A stretch of DNA of 64,000 nucleotides from Massilia sp. HP4. Lineage in GTDB: Bacteria; Pseudomonadota; Gammaproteobacteria; Burkholderiales; Burkholderiaceae_D. Location of the stretch: the NCBI RefSeq assembly GCF_005222695.1, contig NZ_STGG01000041.1:248001-312000 (forward strand), written 5' to 3'. The translations under genes were made by a program, and so were the position numbers. Below, in pieces: positions 9,078-18,130 of the stretch (its first letter is position 1; every line of letters begins with the position of its first letter). The notes under the pieces are model-generated. The model made no database searches. It worked only from the letters and a program-made list of their open reading frames with translations, and was not told the DNA's origin.

Positions 9078-10154
9078 TTACTGCATTTTTTCTTCGCGCC
9101 ACAGGCCGAGCGCCTGTTGCATCGGGCGATCCGAGAAGCTGAACAGGATCGTTTTCGCCTCGGCCCGCAGGCGCAGCTCGTGCCAGGAAGGCACGACGAA
9201 GATGTCGTTCGGACCAAAGGCATAGTCTTCCCCGCCGACCTGGGCGCTGCCCTTGCCTTCCAGGCAGACATAGACGGTTGAGTCGGTGCTGCGGTAGGGC
9301 TTGCTGACGAAACCTTCCGGGAGCAACTGGGCGAAGGCGCCGATGGTCGGCATCGGCGATGCGCCCGTGGCGGGGTTCACGTAACGCAGCTTGTGGCCGA
9401 AGTGCGCATCGGCCTCGGTCCGGGCGATGCCCTCGAGCGCTTCCTTCGTTTCCGCGAACGGATAGACGAACACCTTAGTCGGGTCGGACGGCGCCTGCTT
9501 CAGGTCCACCGGCACCAGGTTATGGCCATAGCGGGCCAGCGCATCACCCTCGGGGCGCGCGGCCTGCTGCGAGGCGGCGCTGCCGTGCTCGGCGAAGCCG
9601 GCGTCGAAGAAGCGCAGGGTCGGGATATCGAGGCCGTCGAGCCAGACCACCGGCTCGCTGCCGAGGTTGCCGTGGTCATGCCAGGTCCAGGACGGCGTAA
9701 TGATGAAGTCGCCACGGCGCATGGTGGTGCGCTCGCCGTCGACGGCGGTATAGGCGCCCTCGCCATCGAGCACCAGGCGCAGCGCGGACTGGCTGTGGCG
9801 GTGGGCTGGCGCCACTTCACCCGGCAGGATCAGCTGCAGGCCGGCGTACAGCGACTGCGTGATCGACGAATTGCCGCGCATCGCCGGATTTTCCAGGATC
9901 AGCACGCGGCGCTCGGCCTCTTCCGCCGTGATGAGGCGGCCGGCCTCCATCACCTGTTCGCGCACGTCGGCGTAGCGCCACAGCGCCGGTACGGCAGGCG
10001 ACTTCGGCGACTTCGGCACCAGGGCGCCCAGCACTTCCCACAGTGGAGTCAGGTGGTTGCCGCTGATGCGGCAGTAGAACTCGGCGCGCTGCTCCTTCAC
10101 GGCGTCCTTGGCGCTGTCCTGTGCGGACAGTGTTTGACTTCCTTGCATCTCCAT
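9078..10154 (-). CDS. nagI: Gentisate 1,2-dioxygenase
   Basis: 358 residues, a bicupin Fe(II) enzyme that opens gentisate to maleylpyruvate. The iron-binding cupin motif is APAHRHSQSALRLVLDG followed by GDFIITPSWTWHDHG, which gives the two-His plus third-His set. The C-terminal second cupin (residues about 265-345) has YVCLEGKGSAQVGGEDYAFGPND. It sits directly after nagAa, whereas in Ralstonia U2 nagI lies far downstream next to nagK, so the gene order is rearranged. Assignment is strong. Confidence 0.95.
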   Translation of the reverse strand: MEMQGSQTLSAQDSAKDAVKEQRAEFYCRISGNHLTPLWEVLGALVPKSPKSPAVPALWRYADVREQVMEAGRLITAEEAERRVLILENPAMRGNSSITQSLYAGLQLILPGEVAPAHRHSQSALRLVLDGEGAYTAVDGERTTMRRGDFIITPSWTWHDHGNLGSEPVVWLDGLDIPTLRFFDAGFAEHGSAASQQAARPEGDALARYGHNLVPVDLKQAPSDPTKVFVYPFAETKEALEGIARTEADAHFGHKLRYVNPATGASPMPTIGAFAQLLPEGFVSKPYRSTDSTVYVCLEGKGSAQVGGEDYAFGPNDIFVVPSWHELRLRAEAKTILFSFSDRPMQQALGLWREEKMQ

Positions 10155-10169
10155 TTCCTTCTCCTTGGG

Positions 10170-11156
10170 TCAAGCCGCTTTCGCGTAGAACGCGTCGGCG
10201 TAGATGTGTTCGGCCGAAATGCCCCGGTCGCGGGCAACGATGGATGCAGCATCCACCATCGGTGGCGCTCCGCACAGGTAGGCACGCCAGCCTGCGAGCG
10301 AGCTCCAGTCCTGCGCCACCGCTTCGGTGACGATCCCGCTGCGCATCGAAGCATCTCCATCGCCTTCGGCAACGACGATGTGCACGTTCAGGTTGCGGTG
10401 GCGCTCCGCCAGCCGTTCCAGTTCGCGGGTGCAGTAGATGTCGCGCCGGCTGCGCACGCCGAAGTACAGGTGAATCTCGTTCTGCATGCCGGATTCGAGC
10501 GCGCCGCGCACGATCGACAGCACCGGCGCCAGGCCAGTCCCGCCGGCCACGCACAGCATCGGGCCTTCGTGGCGGGTTCGCAGGTAGGAGGTGCCAAGCG
10601 GCCCGCTGACGCGCACCGTGTCGCCTGCCTTGAGTTCGCGCTCGACGTAGCCGCTGACCAGGCCGTCCTTGACGATGCGGACGTGGAATTCCAGTTCGTC
10701 GTCGCCCGGCAGGCCAGCCATCGAATAGGGTCGGATATGGTCCGCGGTAAACTGCAGGGTGGCGTACTGGCCGGGCGAGAACTCGAGCGGCTTGGCCGAG
10801 CGCAGGCGCAGGCGGCGGATGTCGTGGGTGACCTGCTCGACCGCTGTGATGGTGGTCTTGAGGATCCGGGCCGGATGATTGATGACCTCGTCGGACTCGG
10901 GGATTTCGATGGTGCAGTCGCCGGTCAGAGTGCTGGTGCAGGCCAGGATGAACCGGCCGCCTTCCGCGGTGTTCGCGTTGCCCGGGCTGACTTCGTCGGA
11001 GACGCTGCCTTCGACGACCTTGCAGCGGCAGGTGCCGCAACGGCCGGCGGTGCAGCTGTAGGAAATGGGTACACCGTGTTTCCGCAGGGTTGCCAGCAGG
11101 TTGGCGCCGGCAGTGGCGGACACCACCCGGTCGAGCGGCTGGATGTGCAGCTTCAT
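10170..11156 (-). CDS. nagAa: Ferredoxin reductase of salicylate 5-hydroxylase
   Basis: 328 residues, first gene of the operon. The N-terminal plant-type [2Fe-2S] domain has SCTAGRCGTCRCKV plus the fourth ligand in FILACTST. An FAD domain (RPYSMAGLPGDDELEFHVR) and an NAD domain (CVAGGTGLAPVLSIV, YLCGAPPMVDAA) follow. It passes electrons from NADH to the Rieske ferredoxin. It is divergent from the LysR gene with a 107-bp shared promoter region, as in nah/nag loci. Confidence 0.93.
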   Translation of the reverse strand: MKLHIQPLDRVVSATAGANLLATLRKHGVPISYSCTAGRCGTCRCKVVEGSVSDEVSPGNANTAEGGRFILACTSTLTGDCTIEIPESDEVINHPARILKTTITAVEQVTHDIRRLRLRSAKPLEFSPGQYATLQFTADHIRPYSMAGLPGDDELEFHVRIVKDGLVSGYVERELKAGDTVRVSGPLGTSYLRTRHEGPMLCVAGGTGLAPVLSIVRGALESGMQNEIHLYFGVRSRRDIYCTRELERLAERHRNLNVHIVVAEGDGDASMRSGIVTEAVAQDWSSLAGWRAYLCGAPPMVDAASIVARDRGISAEHIYADAFYAKAA

Positions 11157-11263
11157 ACTGTCTCCGAATATCTGTTATTTCGTGCTGGAGGAAAGTATAT
11201 GATTCAGACTAAAATAAAAGAATAAAATTTCGTGAACTCACTAATTAGATTTTGTGAATGTAG
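11157..11263. promoter_or_regulatory. nagAa / LysR divergent promoter with direct half-sites
   Basis: The 107-bp gap is AT-rich compared with its surroundings. Two near-identical elements, TTCGTGAA (11229-11236) and TTTGTGAA (11251-11258), lie 22 bp apart, about two helical turns. On the nagAa strand they read TTCACGAA and TTCACAAA, which resemble the ATTCAC start of the published NahR/NagR box. GTGCTGGAGGAAAG near 11183-11196 is also present. I infer a binding region for the adjacent LysR protein with salicylate as effector. The full consensus is not met exactly. Confidence 0.55.
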
Positions 11264-12169
11264 ATGCTGAGCCTGAGAGATATCGACCTCAATCTGCTGG
11301 TGGTTTTCCTGCAGTTGTACAAGGAGCGGCGTGTCGCGCTGGTGGCGGAAAACCTGGGCCTGACGGCGCCGGCCGTTAGCAACGCGCTGAGCCGGCTGCG
11401 CAAGATGCTCGGCGACGAGCTCTTCCTGCGCACGGCGCGTGGGATGGAACCGACGCCTTACGCCAATTTGCTTGCGGAGCCAATCGCCTCTGCGCTTGCC
11501 TCGATCCGCGACACCTTGGACAGGGAGCTGGAATTCGACCCCGCATCCAGCACACGCAGGTTCACGATCGCCATGACGGACCTTGGCGAGATCCATTTCC
11601 TCCCGAAGCTGATGAGCCGTCTTGGCGAAATAGCGCCTGGCGTGACCATCAGCACTGTACGCAACACGAGCGACAACCTGGCAGACGACCTGGAAGCGGG
11701 CCGCGTCGACATCGCGATCGGCCTGCTGCCACAGCTGAAGGGCGGCTTTTTCCAGCGCCTGCTGTTCCGCCAGCGCTACGTCTGCGTCCTGCGCCAGGGG
11801 CATCCGCTCGACAGGGGCGCGATGACGCTGGAAGATTTCGAAGGCGCGCAGCACGTGGTCGTGGTTGCAGGAGGCACTGGCCATGCCATTGCCGATGACA
11901 CTATCCAGCGCAGGGGAGTCAAGCGGAATGTCCGACTGAGCGTGCCGCACTTCAACGCCCTCGGCCACATCCTGGCACGCACCGACCTGATCGCAACGAT
12001 CCCGGAACGGTATGTTCGAGAGAACGTCGTTCCCTTCGGACTGACCTTCCTGCCCCACCCGATTCCCATACCGGAATTCGACGTGAACCAGTTCTGGCAT
12101 GCCAAGTTCAACAAGGAACCCGGGAACCAGTGGTTGCGGAACCTGATCGGAGAACTTGCGATCGATTGA
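11264..12169 (+). CDS. nagR: NahR/NagR-type LysR activator
   Basis: 301 residues. LRDIDLNLLVVFLQLYKERR, AENLGLTAPAVSNALSRLRK, RTARGMEPTPYANLLAEP, GLLPQLKGGFFQRLLFRQRYVC and FWHAKFNKEPGNQWLRNL all match the NahR family closely, including its characteristic GMEPTPYA and FWHAKY-like C-terminus. NahR and NagR respond to salicylate and activate the divergent operon from a pre-bound site. The start ATG 11264 has only a weak Shine-Dalgarno. Its place beside nagAa is the classic arrangement. Confidence 0.92.
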   Translation: MLSLRDIDLNLLVVFLQLYKERRVALVAENLGLTAPAVSNALSRLRKMLGDELFLRTARGMEPTPYANLLAEPIASALASIRDTLDRELEFDPASSTRRFTIAMTDLGEIHFLPKLMSRLGEIAPGVTISTVRNTSDNLADDLEAGRVDIAIGLLPQLKGGFFQRLLFRQRYVCVLRQGHPLDRGAMTLEDFEGAQHVVVVAGGTGHAIADDTIQRRGVKRNVRLSVPHFNALGHILARTDLIATIPERYVRENVVPFGLTFLPHPIPIPEFDVNQFWHAKFNKEPGNQWLRNLIGELAID

Positions 12170-13027
12170 GCGCTCGCCTGCCAGGGCAGGAGAGCCATGC
12201 GGCGCCTGGATACTGGCAATGCGGAAACGACGGCCTGTTGGCAGAAAGGGATGGTCGATCTCGTCTTACTGGGAGACGATTGTCAAGATTCGTCCGCTAT
12301 CAAGCCATGTAGCAGAGTATCGACATAAGCAGGAATGGCCGGGCATTGGTCGATACCCACATCCTTGCAATGGTCCGGCGCATGCGTCAGCGTCGGGAGT
12401 GGTGCCTGCGCCATCCCACTCGTCTCGTCCAGATCGTTCTACATTGCAGCTCCTCATAGCGATTAGCGTACCTCCATTGATTTTCTGCGGTGCTCGCACA
12501 TTTGGCGCGCAGCGGCACTACGACTCGCGATGCCACCCGACTTGCCGCATTCAACTGGCGGTCCACTCGTCGGTCCCAATGTCCTTCGGCCAGAGACAGT
12601 CTGTCTCTTGCCTGCCTCTTTATCTCCGGACGTCATGGCGGCACACTAGCGCCATACACTGCTATCAAAAACGTGAACAAATGTGCTCAGCGTTCTCTTC
12701 CTGCCCCGAACCGTCTTATTGACCGTGCTCGTATCTGGCAGGCGTGACTTTCCCGCCTACGACCGGCAAAACGCCGGTGGTAGTGCCTGACGTTGCCGCC
12801 AGACTCTCCACGGGTAGCGCAGTATGCGTCGCGAGGAGGCTGGTTGCGAGCCGTCTTTCACATGTAAGTTTGCGAGCAGCTGTTTGGTTGAGCGCATTCA
12901 TAATCTCTAGTTCTTCCGCTTGGTTTTTGCGGAATGGAAGAGCACTTCAATAATGCTGCGTCTTACCTGCTTACGAAGTTTCAGACACCGAAACCCTGAC
13001 CAGAGTTCCGCTCCCCAGAAGATCACC
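12170..13027. other. 858-bp stretch without a supported gene
   Basis: Several short open frames exist but none has family-like sequence, a convincing start or normal codon use. A 61-codon frame on the minus strand (12716-12901) is the most protein-like, and I cannot assign it. Base composition is lower in GC than in the flanks. The stretch separates the intact nag region from the broken genes that follow and probably holds old decayed DNA. Confidence 0.5.
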
Positions 13028-13300
13028 ATGACATCCCAGACCCGAGGTCCAGCACCCCGACCCGCCATGACGCGCACCAGCCTCGCCTTCCGCCTCAGCA
13101 CCAGCCTCGTCGCGGCGGTGGCGATACTGATCGCCACTGCCGCCATGCCGCAAATGGCCTCGCCTGCGCTCCTGCAATGGGCGGCGGCGCTTGCGGCCGC
13201 CGGATTCGTCTTCTTCCTTTCCGAAGCACTCCTTGCATTCACGATCGTGGCCCTCCCAGCCGCCATCTTCTTCGGCAGGATGTACGGAATGTTCGCATAG
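13028..13300 (+). CDS. Small membrane protein, unknown
   Basis: 90 residues from ATG 13028. After a basic, proline-rich head (SQTRGPAPRPAMTR) there are two or three hydrophobic stretches: STSLVAAVAILIATAA, LLQWAAALAAAGFVFFL and AFTIVALPAAIFFG. The length, composition and hydrophobic pattern suggest an inner-membrane protein. I recognise no family. A longer in-frame reading back to 12920 looks like non-coding DNA. The neighbourhood is full of broken genes, so it could be a remnant, but the frame itself is uninterrupted. Confidence 0.45.
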   Translation: MTSQTRGPAPRPAMTRTSLAFRLSTSLVAAVAILIATAAMPQMASPALLQWAAALAAAGFVFFLSEALLAFTIVALPAAIFFGRMYGMFA

Positions 13301-13669
13301 CAAATCACTACTCCGCCAGCGCCAGACCTCTGCCATCTCCCGGCGCAGCCGACGCACTGAACCGCTACTTCAGGACCCGCTGGGTCGCCATGCCCCCTGC
13401 TCACACCAGTCCGATACAGGCGGCCATCCAGAAGTAGTTGGGCGCCGCCAACAGCGCGGCGTGCTGCAGCAGCGTATGCGACAGCAATGCGCCGGCCAGG
13501 GCGCCCGACCGGCCAGCACTGCCCGGAGATGACGGCAACGCCCTGCTGGCGCATGAATATGCTTCGTATCCGATGTCACCCGAACGGCCCCTGTCGGGTG
13601 GTCCAGCGGCGGATGACGCTTCCCGGTCAGGCAAAGCGACCAGGGACAGCGCCTCCGGGCGCATGCTGC
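13301..13669 (-). other. Possible tail of a membrane protein, decayed
   Basis: On the minus strand the frame ending near 13428 reads GALAGALLSHTLLQHAALLA and PNYFWMAACIGLV before a stop, in the style of a last transmembrane segment of an exporter. A neighbouring frame reads MRQQGVAVISGQCW just upstream. The two do not join without a frameshift. I see no intact gene here. Confidence 0.3.
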
Positions 13670-14984
13670 TCAGTGCAGCTTGACCAGCGCGGTGTTCCGG
13701 CGGATCAGCGCCCGGGCCACTGCCAGCCCGCAGGTACGCATCCAGCCCAGCACGGCGCGGTGGTGGAGCAGGTGCAGGCTGATGTACATGAGGTGCGCCA
13801 GGCCTCCGCGCACGAACCATGCGCGGAGGCCTGGCGCGAACCCATCAGGGTGCCGACGCTGGTCTGCGAACCGAGCGAGACCAGCGAACCGTAGTCGCGA
13901 TATACATAAGGCGCCGACGTTTGCTGCCCGGTACGCGGTTGGCGCAGGAAGGCGCGGTACAGGTAGTCGGCCTGCTGGTGGGCGGCCTGGGCGCGCGGCG
14001 GGACCCGCCGGCCGTCTTCCAGCGTGCAGGCGGCGCAATCTCCGAGCGCGTAGATGTCGGCGCTGCCTATCACGTTCAAGGTCGAGCTTACTTCGAGCTG
14101 GCCCGCCGCATTGGTGGGCAATCCCAGCGTCGCTAGAAACGCGGGCGCCTTGATGCCGGCGGCCCAGGCGCACACCTGGAATGGATAGCGCCGGCCGGCC
14201 GCGTCCACCACCTCGCCAGGGCCGACTTCGGCAACCCTGCAGCCGATTATGACGCGCACATCGCGCTCCTCCAGCAGCGCAGTGGCGGTCGCGGCCACGC
14301 GCTCGGGCAGCGGCGGCAGGATGCGTGGCGACCCTTCCAGCAGCGTGATCCGGATGTCTCGGGTCGCATCGAGGCGGCGGAAACCGTAGTCGATGTACTT
14401 GTTGCTCGCTTCACGCAGCTCCGCGGCCAGCTCGACGCCGGTGGCGCCGCCGCCGATGATGATGACGTCGACTCCGGTCTGCTCACCCTCGTCCGCGCGG
14501 CTCTCTGCCCAGGTCATGAGCATGAGCATCTCCTGACGGAAGCGCTCCGCGTCGCCAGGAGCATTCAGCGAGATGGTATTCTCCTGTACGCCGGGCGTGT
14601 TGAAGTAGTGCGAGGTGCTGCCGACCGCGATGCACAACTTCGCATAGCCCAGCCTGCGCTGCGGCACGATCACGTCGCCTGAATCGGCCTGCACGGCGGC
14701 GACGGTGATCTCGCGCTTCGCGGCATCCAGTCCGGCGAACGATCCATATACGAAGGTGAAGTCGTTGTGGTGGGCCAGCATCGTGTACGGCAGGCCTTCC
14801 TTGTGCATGTCCATGGTGCCCGCCGCGACCTCATGCAGCGACGGCTTTCAGATGTGGTAGAAGGCATGGTCACCAGCATGACGCGTTCCCGGCCCAGCTT
14901 CATGCCAAGCTTGCAAGCCAGTTCCAGTCCCCCGGCGCCGCCGCCGACGATGATGATGTTATTGTCCGTTCCGCTAGTATTCAT
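13670..14984 (-). pseudogene. ndh: Type II NADH dehydrogenase (NDH-2), three lesions
   Basis: NDH-2 passes electrons from NADH to quinone without pumping protons. The start ATG 14984 (AGGAGCACC upstream) opens with the FAD motif IIIVGGGAGGLELACKLG. The reading loses frame after RERVMLVT (one G missing near 14868). The following Trp codon is TGA (HI-stop-KPSLHEVAAG, near 14850). The long central part (14814-13850) has VDVIIIGGGATGVELAAEL and IYALGDCAAC. A further single-base loss near 13836 moves the native C-terminus (GLRAWFVRGGLAHLMYISLH) to another frame ending at 13670. Restored length, about 438 residues, is normal for the family. Confidence 0.85.
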
Positions 14985-15081
14985 GGTGCTCCTGTGCCGG
15001 GTCCTCACGGTGCGCGGCCGCCAGTCGAGAGAGTCCTGCTGGCGGCCGCGATGACCCTGTAGACGACGGGATGGCCGACGA

Positions 15082-16040
15082 TCAGATGGGATACGACTGG
15101 TTTTCCGGCTCGATGGTGATCCACTTGAGTTCGGTGAACTCGTCGATTACGGCGCGGCCATCGAACTTGCCGTAGCCGCTCTGCTTGGTACCGCCAAAGG
15201 GCGACTGCGCTTCGTTACCCACGGTGGCGCCGTTCACGTGGCAGGCGCCCGCGTCGATCTGCAGCGCCACCTGGAGTGCGCGCTGCACGTCGCGGCCGAA
15301 CACGGCGGAGGACAGGCCGTAGGCGGTGTCGTTTGCCACCCTGACCGCCTGGTCTGCGCCCTGCACGCGTACCACGGTGGTGACGGGGCCGAAGGTCTCT
15401 TCGTCGTAGATGTCCATCTCGGGCGTGACGCGGTCGAGGATGGTGGCCGGCATGACGGCACCGCGGGCGTAACCGCCGGTGACGATCACGGCGCCCTTGG
15501 CGACCGCGTCTTCGATCAGGGCATTCAGGCGGGCGCCGTTGGCGCCGCTCACCATCGGGCGATCACGCAGGATGGATTCTCTGCCGGGTTGCCGGCCGGC
15601 AGCGCACCGGCACGCTGGGCAAACCTGGCGACGAATTCGTCAGCCACCTTTTCGTCGACCACGATGCGCTCGGTCGACATGCAGATCTGGCCCTGGTAAA
15701 GGAAGGCACCGAAGGTGGCTGCTTCCACCGCCGCCTCGAGGTTGGCGTCGTCGAGCACGACCAGCGGCGCCTTGCCGCCCAGTTCGAGCAGGCAGCGCTT
15801 CAGCTGGGTCGCCGCTTTCTGGGCAATGATGCGGCCGACGCGGGTCGAGCCGGTGAAATTGATGCGGCGTACCGCCGGGTGTGCAATCAGCGCATCGATC
15901 GCCTGCGGCGAGTCGGCCGGCGCATTGGTCACGAAATTGAGGACGCCGGGCGGAAAACCCGCTTCCAGCACCGCTTCCGCCACCAACTGGTGGGTGCGCG
16001 GGCTGGCCTCGGGGGCGCGGAAGATGACCGAAGCAAGCCC
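15082..16040 (-). pseudogene. Salicylaldehyde-dehydrogenase-like ALDH, 5'-truncated and frameshifted
   Basis: Two frames make the C-terminal two thirds of an aldehyde dehydrogenase. The upstream part (to 15549) has ASPRTHQLVAEAVLEAGFPP, INFTGSTRVGRIIAQKA, the catalytic-Glu motif LLELGGKAPLVVLDDANL and GQICMSTERIVV with the catalytic Cys. The downstream part (15555-15082) has EETFGPVTTVVRV and QSPFGGTKQSGYGKFDG and ends ENQSYPI. Loss of one G at about 15555 separates them (ENPSCVI-G-PMVSG). About 150 N-terminal residues are missing: homology stops near 16030 and unrelated DNA follows. The ITIEPENQSYPI-type end recalls NahF/DoxF salicylaldehyde dehydrogenases, which would feed the nag pathway. 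Confidence 0.8.
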
Positions 16041-16082
16041 TTTCCAACCAGCGGACAGCGAATTTCCTATAAGAAACCTCAC

Positions 16083-16930
16083 TCCACTCGATTATCAACG
16101 GCAGGGCTAAGCCTCTGAATTTGTGAAACTTTTCGCAGGTCAGACTCAAGCGTACCAAGAGCAATCCCATAAGTCCACGAAGGCATATTATTTCGGCAGA
16201 AGTAGAGGCCTCGTCTACGATCCAGCCCGCCATCGGGCGGCTGGAGAGACAGCGGTATCGGAAAGGCCTTAGCTCGTGCCGACGTCACGGTGTTGACCGA
16301 ACTCGCGCGCAGCGAGGTAGAGCAGTCGGCCGTGCTCGGGGCATGCGCGCGATTAGCAACCTTGATCGCTGGCCATGCCGGCGCCACGCCTGCGGACTGG
16401 TATGGCAACGGGAGCTTCCGTCGATTCATAAATTGCTCGACTTGGCGCCGCAGCGGTTCGACCGGAAGGTTGCCGGTTGCTGCATCGACGATCCGGCGCG
16501 CCAAGCGCGGGGAGTGCCGCGTGTGTGCGCGCCGAGCAGGAGTGGCCTAGCGATCCAGTGGTCTCGGCGCTTGCCCGTCAACTCAACGAGGTGGCCGACG
16601 TGCCGCTGCTTGCACCACCGCGCTACAGCGGGCTATAGAGAACTGTTCGCGATGCTATCTGCTAACCTAGACGAACATGGCTACGAGTTCTTAGAGATGG
16701 CTAGTCGGGTGCTATCGTTGCCGCAATACCGGCAATCCGGTCAGCCGAGCCGATGTTGACTTCGCACTACGCGGCCTCGCATTTTGGAGACACCAGTTTC
16801 AAGACCGAGCAAACGCCGCGGCAGACCTGGCGGCTAAGTTCGCGAACAACGGGCTTTCGCTATGTCTGCGCGAGCAGATCGTCTTGGACGTGCTGACAAA
16901 GGGGGCGATCCGCAACTGAATTGCCGCGCC
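16083..16930 (+). pseudogene. Decayed unidentified ORF remnants
   Basis: Coding-like text is spread over three forward frames. It starts around 16255 with SGIGKALARA, continues with VLTELARSEVEQSAVLGACA and ATPADWYGNGSFRRF, then in a second frame QEWPSDPVVSALARQLNEVA, then YRELFAMLSANLDEHGYEFL and ALRGLAFWRHQFQDR, ending at a stop near 16919. The pieces read as one protein broken by several frameshifts. I do not recognise the family with confidence; NYN/LOTUS-type proteins are a weak possibility. It abuts the truncated ALDH gene. Confidence 0.4.
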
Positions 16931-17005
16931 TACCAGATGCATCGTTAAGGAAGGCGTGCCGCCCGGCTCACAGGCCGGCTGACGCTGGCCGCCGAAGAGC
17001 TCCTG

Positions 17006-17296
17006 TTGATTGCCTTCCTCGGCAAGGCACTGCGCGCGACACTGGCCGTGCTGGCGCTGATGGCTTTCTATGCGCCGCGCTTCGGCACCCCGCGCGGGGC
17101 CTTCCTCGGCGTGTTGCTATCGGTGATGGCGACCATCGGCTGGTTCCTCGCCGGTGACCCCTATGATATCGAGAGCTCGTACCTGGCGCTGGCGGCGCCG
17201 CTGCTGACGATGGGCATCAGCCACCTGCTGCGTAACGATCCACTTACACCAAACCGTGCGGCGCCGCTGGCCGGGGCGACGGCGCGTGGCTCCTGA
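17006..17296 (+). pseudogene. C-terminal fragment of a sodium:solute symporter
   Basis: 96 codons from TTG 17006 to the stop at 17294. The text ATLAVLALMAFYAPRFGTPR, then GAFLGVLLSVMATIGWFLAG and SSYLALAAPLLTMGISHLL has the last two helices typical of SSF-family symporters. The preceding ten helices are absent, and the upstream DNA is the tail of an unrelated remnant. It is almost certainly not functional. Confidence 0.6.
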
Positions 17297-17310
17297 GGTG
17301 GTGCCGCAGT

Positions 17311-18093
17311 TCAGAAACGGTACAGGTACCCCAGGCTGACCCCGGCCGCGCGCGCCCGGTCGGTCAGCGGGCTGTCCTTGATGGCACTGCCAAAATGGCT
17401 CGCGCGCACGTCGACGAACACCGTGTGCTGTCTTGCGTAGCTATAATCGACGCGCAGACCGGCCTCGGCATTCACACTGGCATCGCCCTCGTAGGCGGCG
17501 CGCCCGGCGCGTGCCTCGCCGGCGCGCACGCCGTAGTAGTAATCGACATAGTCGCGGTCGAACCACTCAGCGCCCAGCCGCGGGGTGATGCCGAATGCAC
17601 CGAAGGCATAGCGGCGCTCCACCTGCACCTTCGCGCGTACGGCCTTGCTGTGCCCGCCGGCATCATGCAGCAGTTCGGCCGATACATTGGCCACCGGCGT
17701 GCGCCAGTGCATCGCGCCGCCAAGCCAGACACCGCCCTTGCGCTCGGCCATGCCGGTCAGGTACTGCGAGTCGTCGGGCTCGTAGCCGTCGCGGGCGTAG
17801 CGGGCGCGCAGGCGCAACGACAGGCGCTCGTTCGACCAGGCCTTCAGGTCCAGCGTCGGCACGGTGGCGCTGATCCACTTGCTTTCGTATGCAATCAGCG
17901 GCACTGCCAGCACGTCGCGGTCGACATCGCGATAGCCCTTCTGCACCACGGCGACGCCACCACCGAGTGCCCATGCGGCGGCGCCGTGATCCTGGGCCCA
18001 GACGGGACACGCCAGTGCGGCGATAGCCAGCGCGGCGGCGCAGGCCGGTACGTTTCGGGCGTGTCTGCGGTGATTCGAGGCGAAAGGCGGCAT
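17311..18093 (-). CDS. MipA/OmpV-family outer membrane protein
   Basis: 260 residues with a signal peptide ending in ACPVWAQ. The mature part has the family pattern: WALGGGVAVVQKGYRDVD, AVPLIAYESKWI, alternating beta strands, LGAEWFDRDYVDYYYGV, and a terminal strand SLGYLYRF ending in Phe as expected for an outer-membrane barrel. MipA proteins scaffold peptidoglycan enzymes or respond to envelope stress. It follows a TetR gene on the same strand by 37 bp, so it is probably its co-transcribed target. The start has AAGGATAG upstream. Confidence 0.88.
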   Translation of the reverse strand: MPPFASNHRRHARNVPACAAALAIAALACPVWAQDHGAAAWALGGGVAVVQKGYRDVDRDVLAVPLIAYESKWISATVPTLDLKAWSNERLSLRLRARYARDGYEPDDSQYLTGMAERKGGVWLGGAMHWRTPVANVSAELLHDAGGHSKAVRAKVQVERRYAFGAFGITPRLGAEWFDRDYVDYYYGVRAGEARAGRAAYEGDASVNAEAGLRVDYSYARQHTVFVDVRASHFGSAIKDSPLTDRARAAGVSLGYLYRF

Positions 18094-18130
18094 GGTCTAT
18101 CCTTGTCTGCGTGGTGGAATGAATGGGGAA

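Noticed and set aside
9393..11225. A 610-codon open frame on the plus strand opposite nagI and nagAa
   Set aside because: It is an antisense shadow of two well-supported genes in GC-rich DNA and has no family-like sequence.
12716..12901. A 61-codon minus-strand frame as a possible integrase or toxin gene
   Set aside because: No motif, no ribosome site and no partner gene support it.
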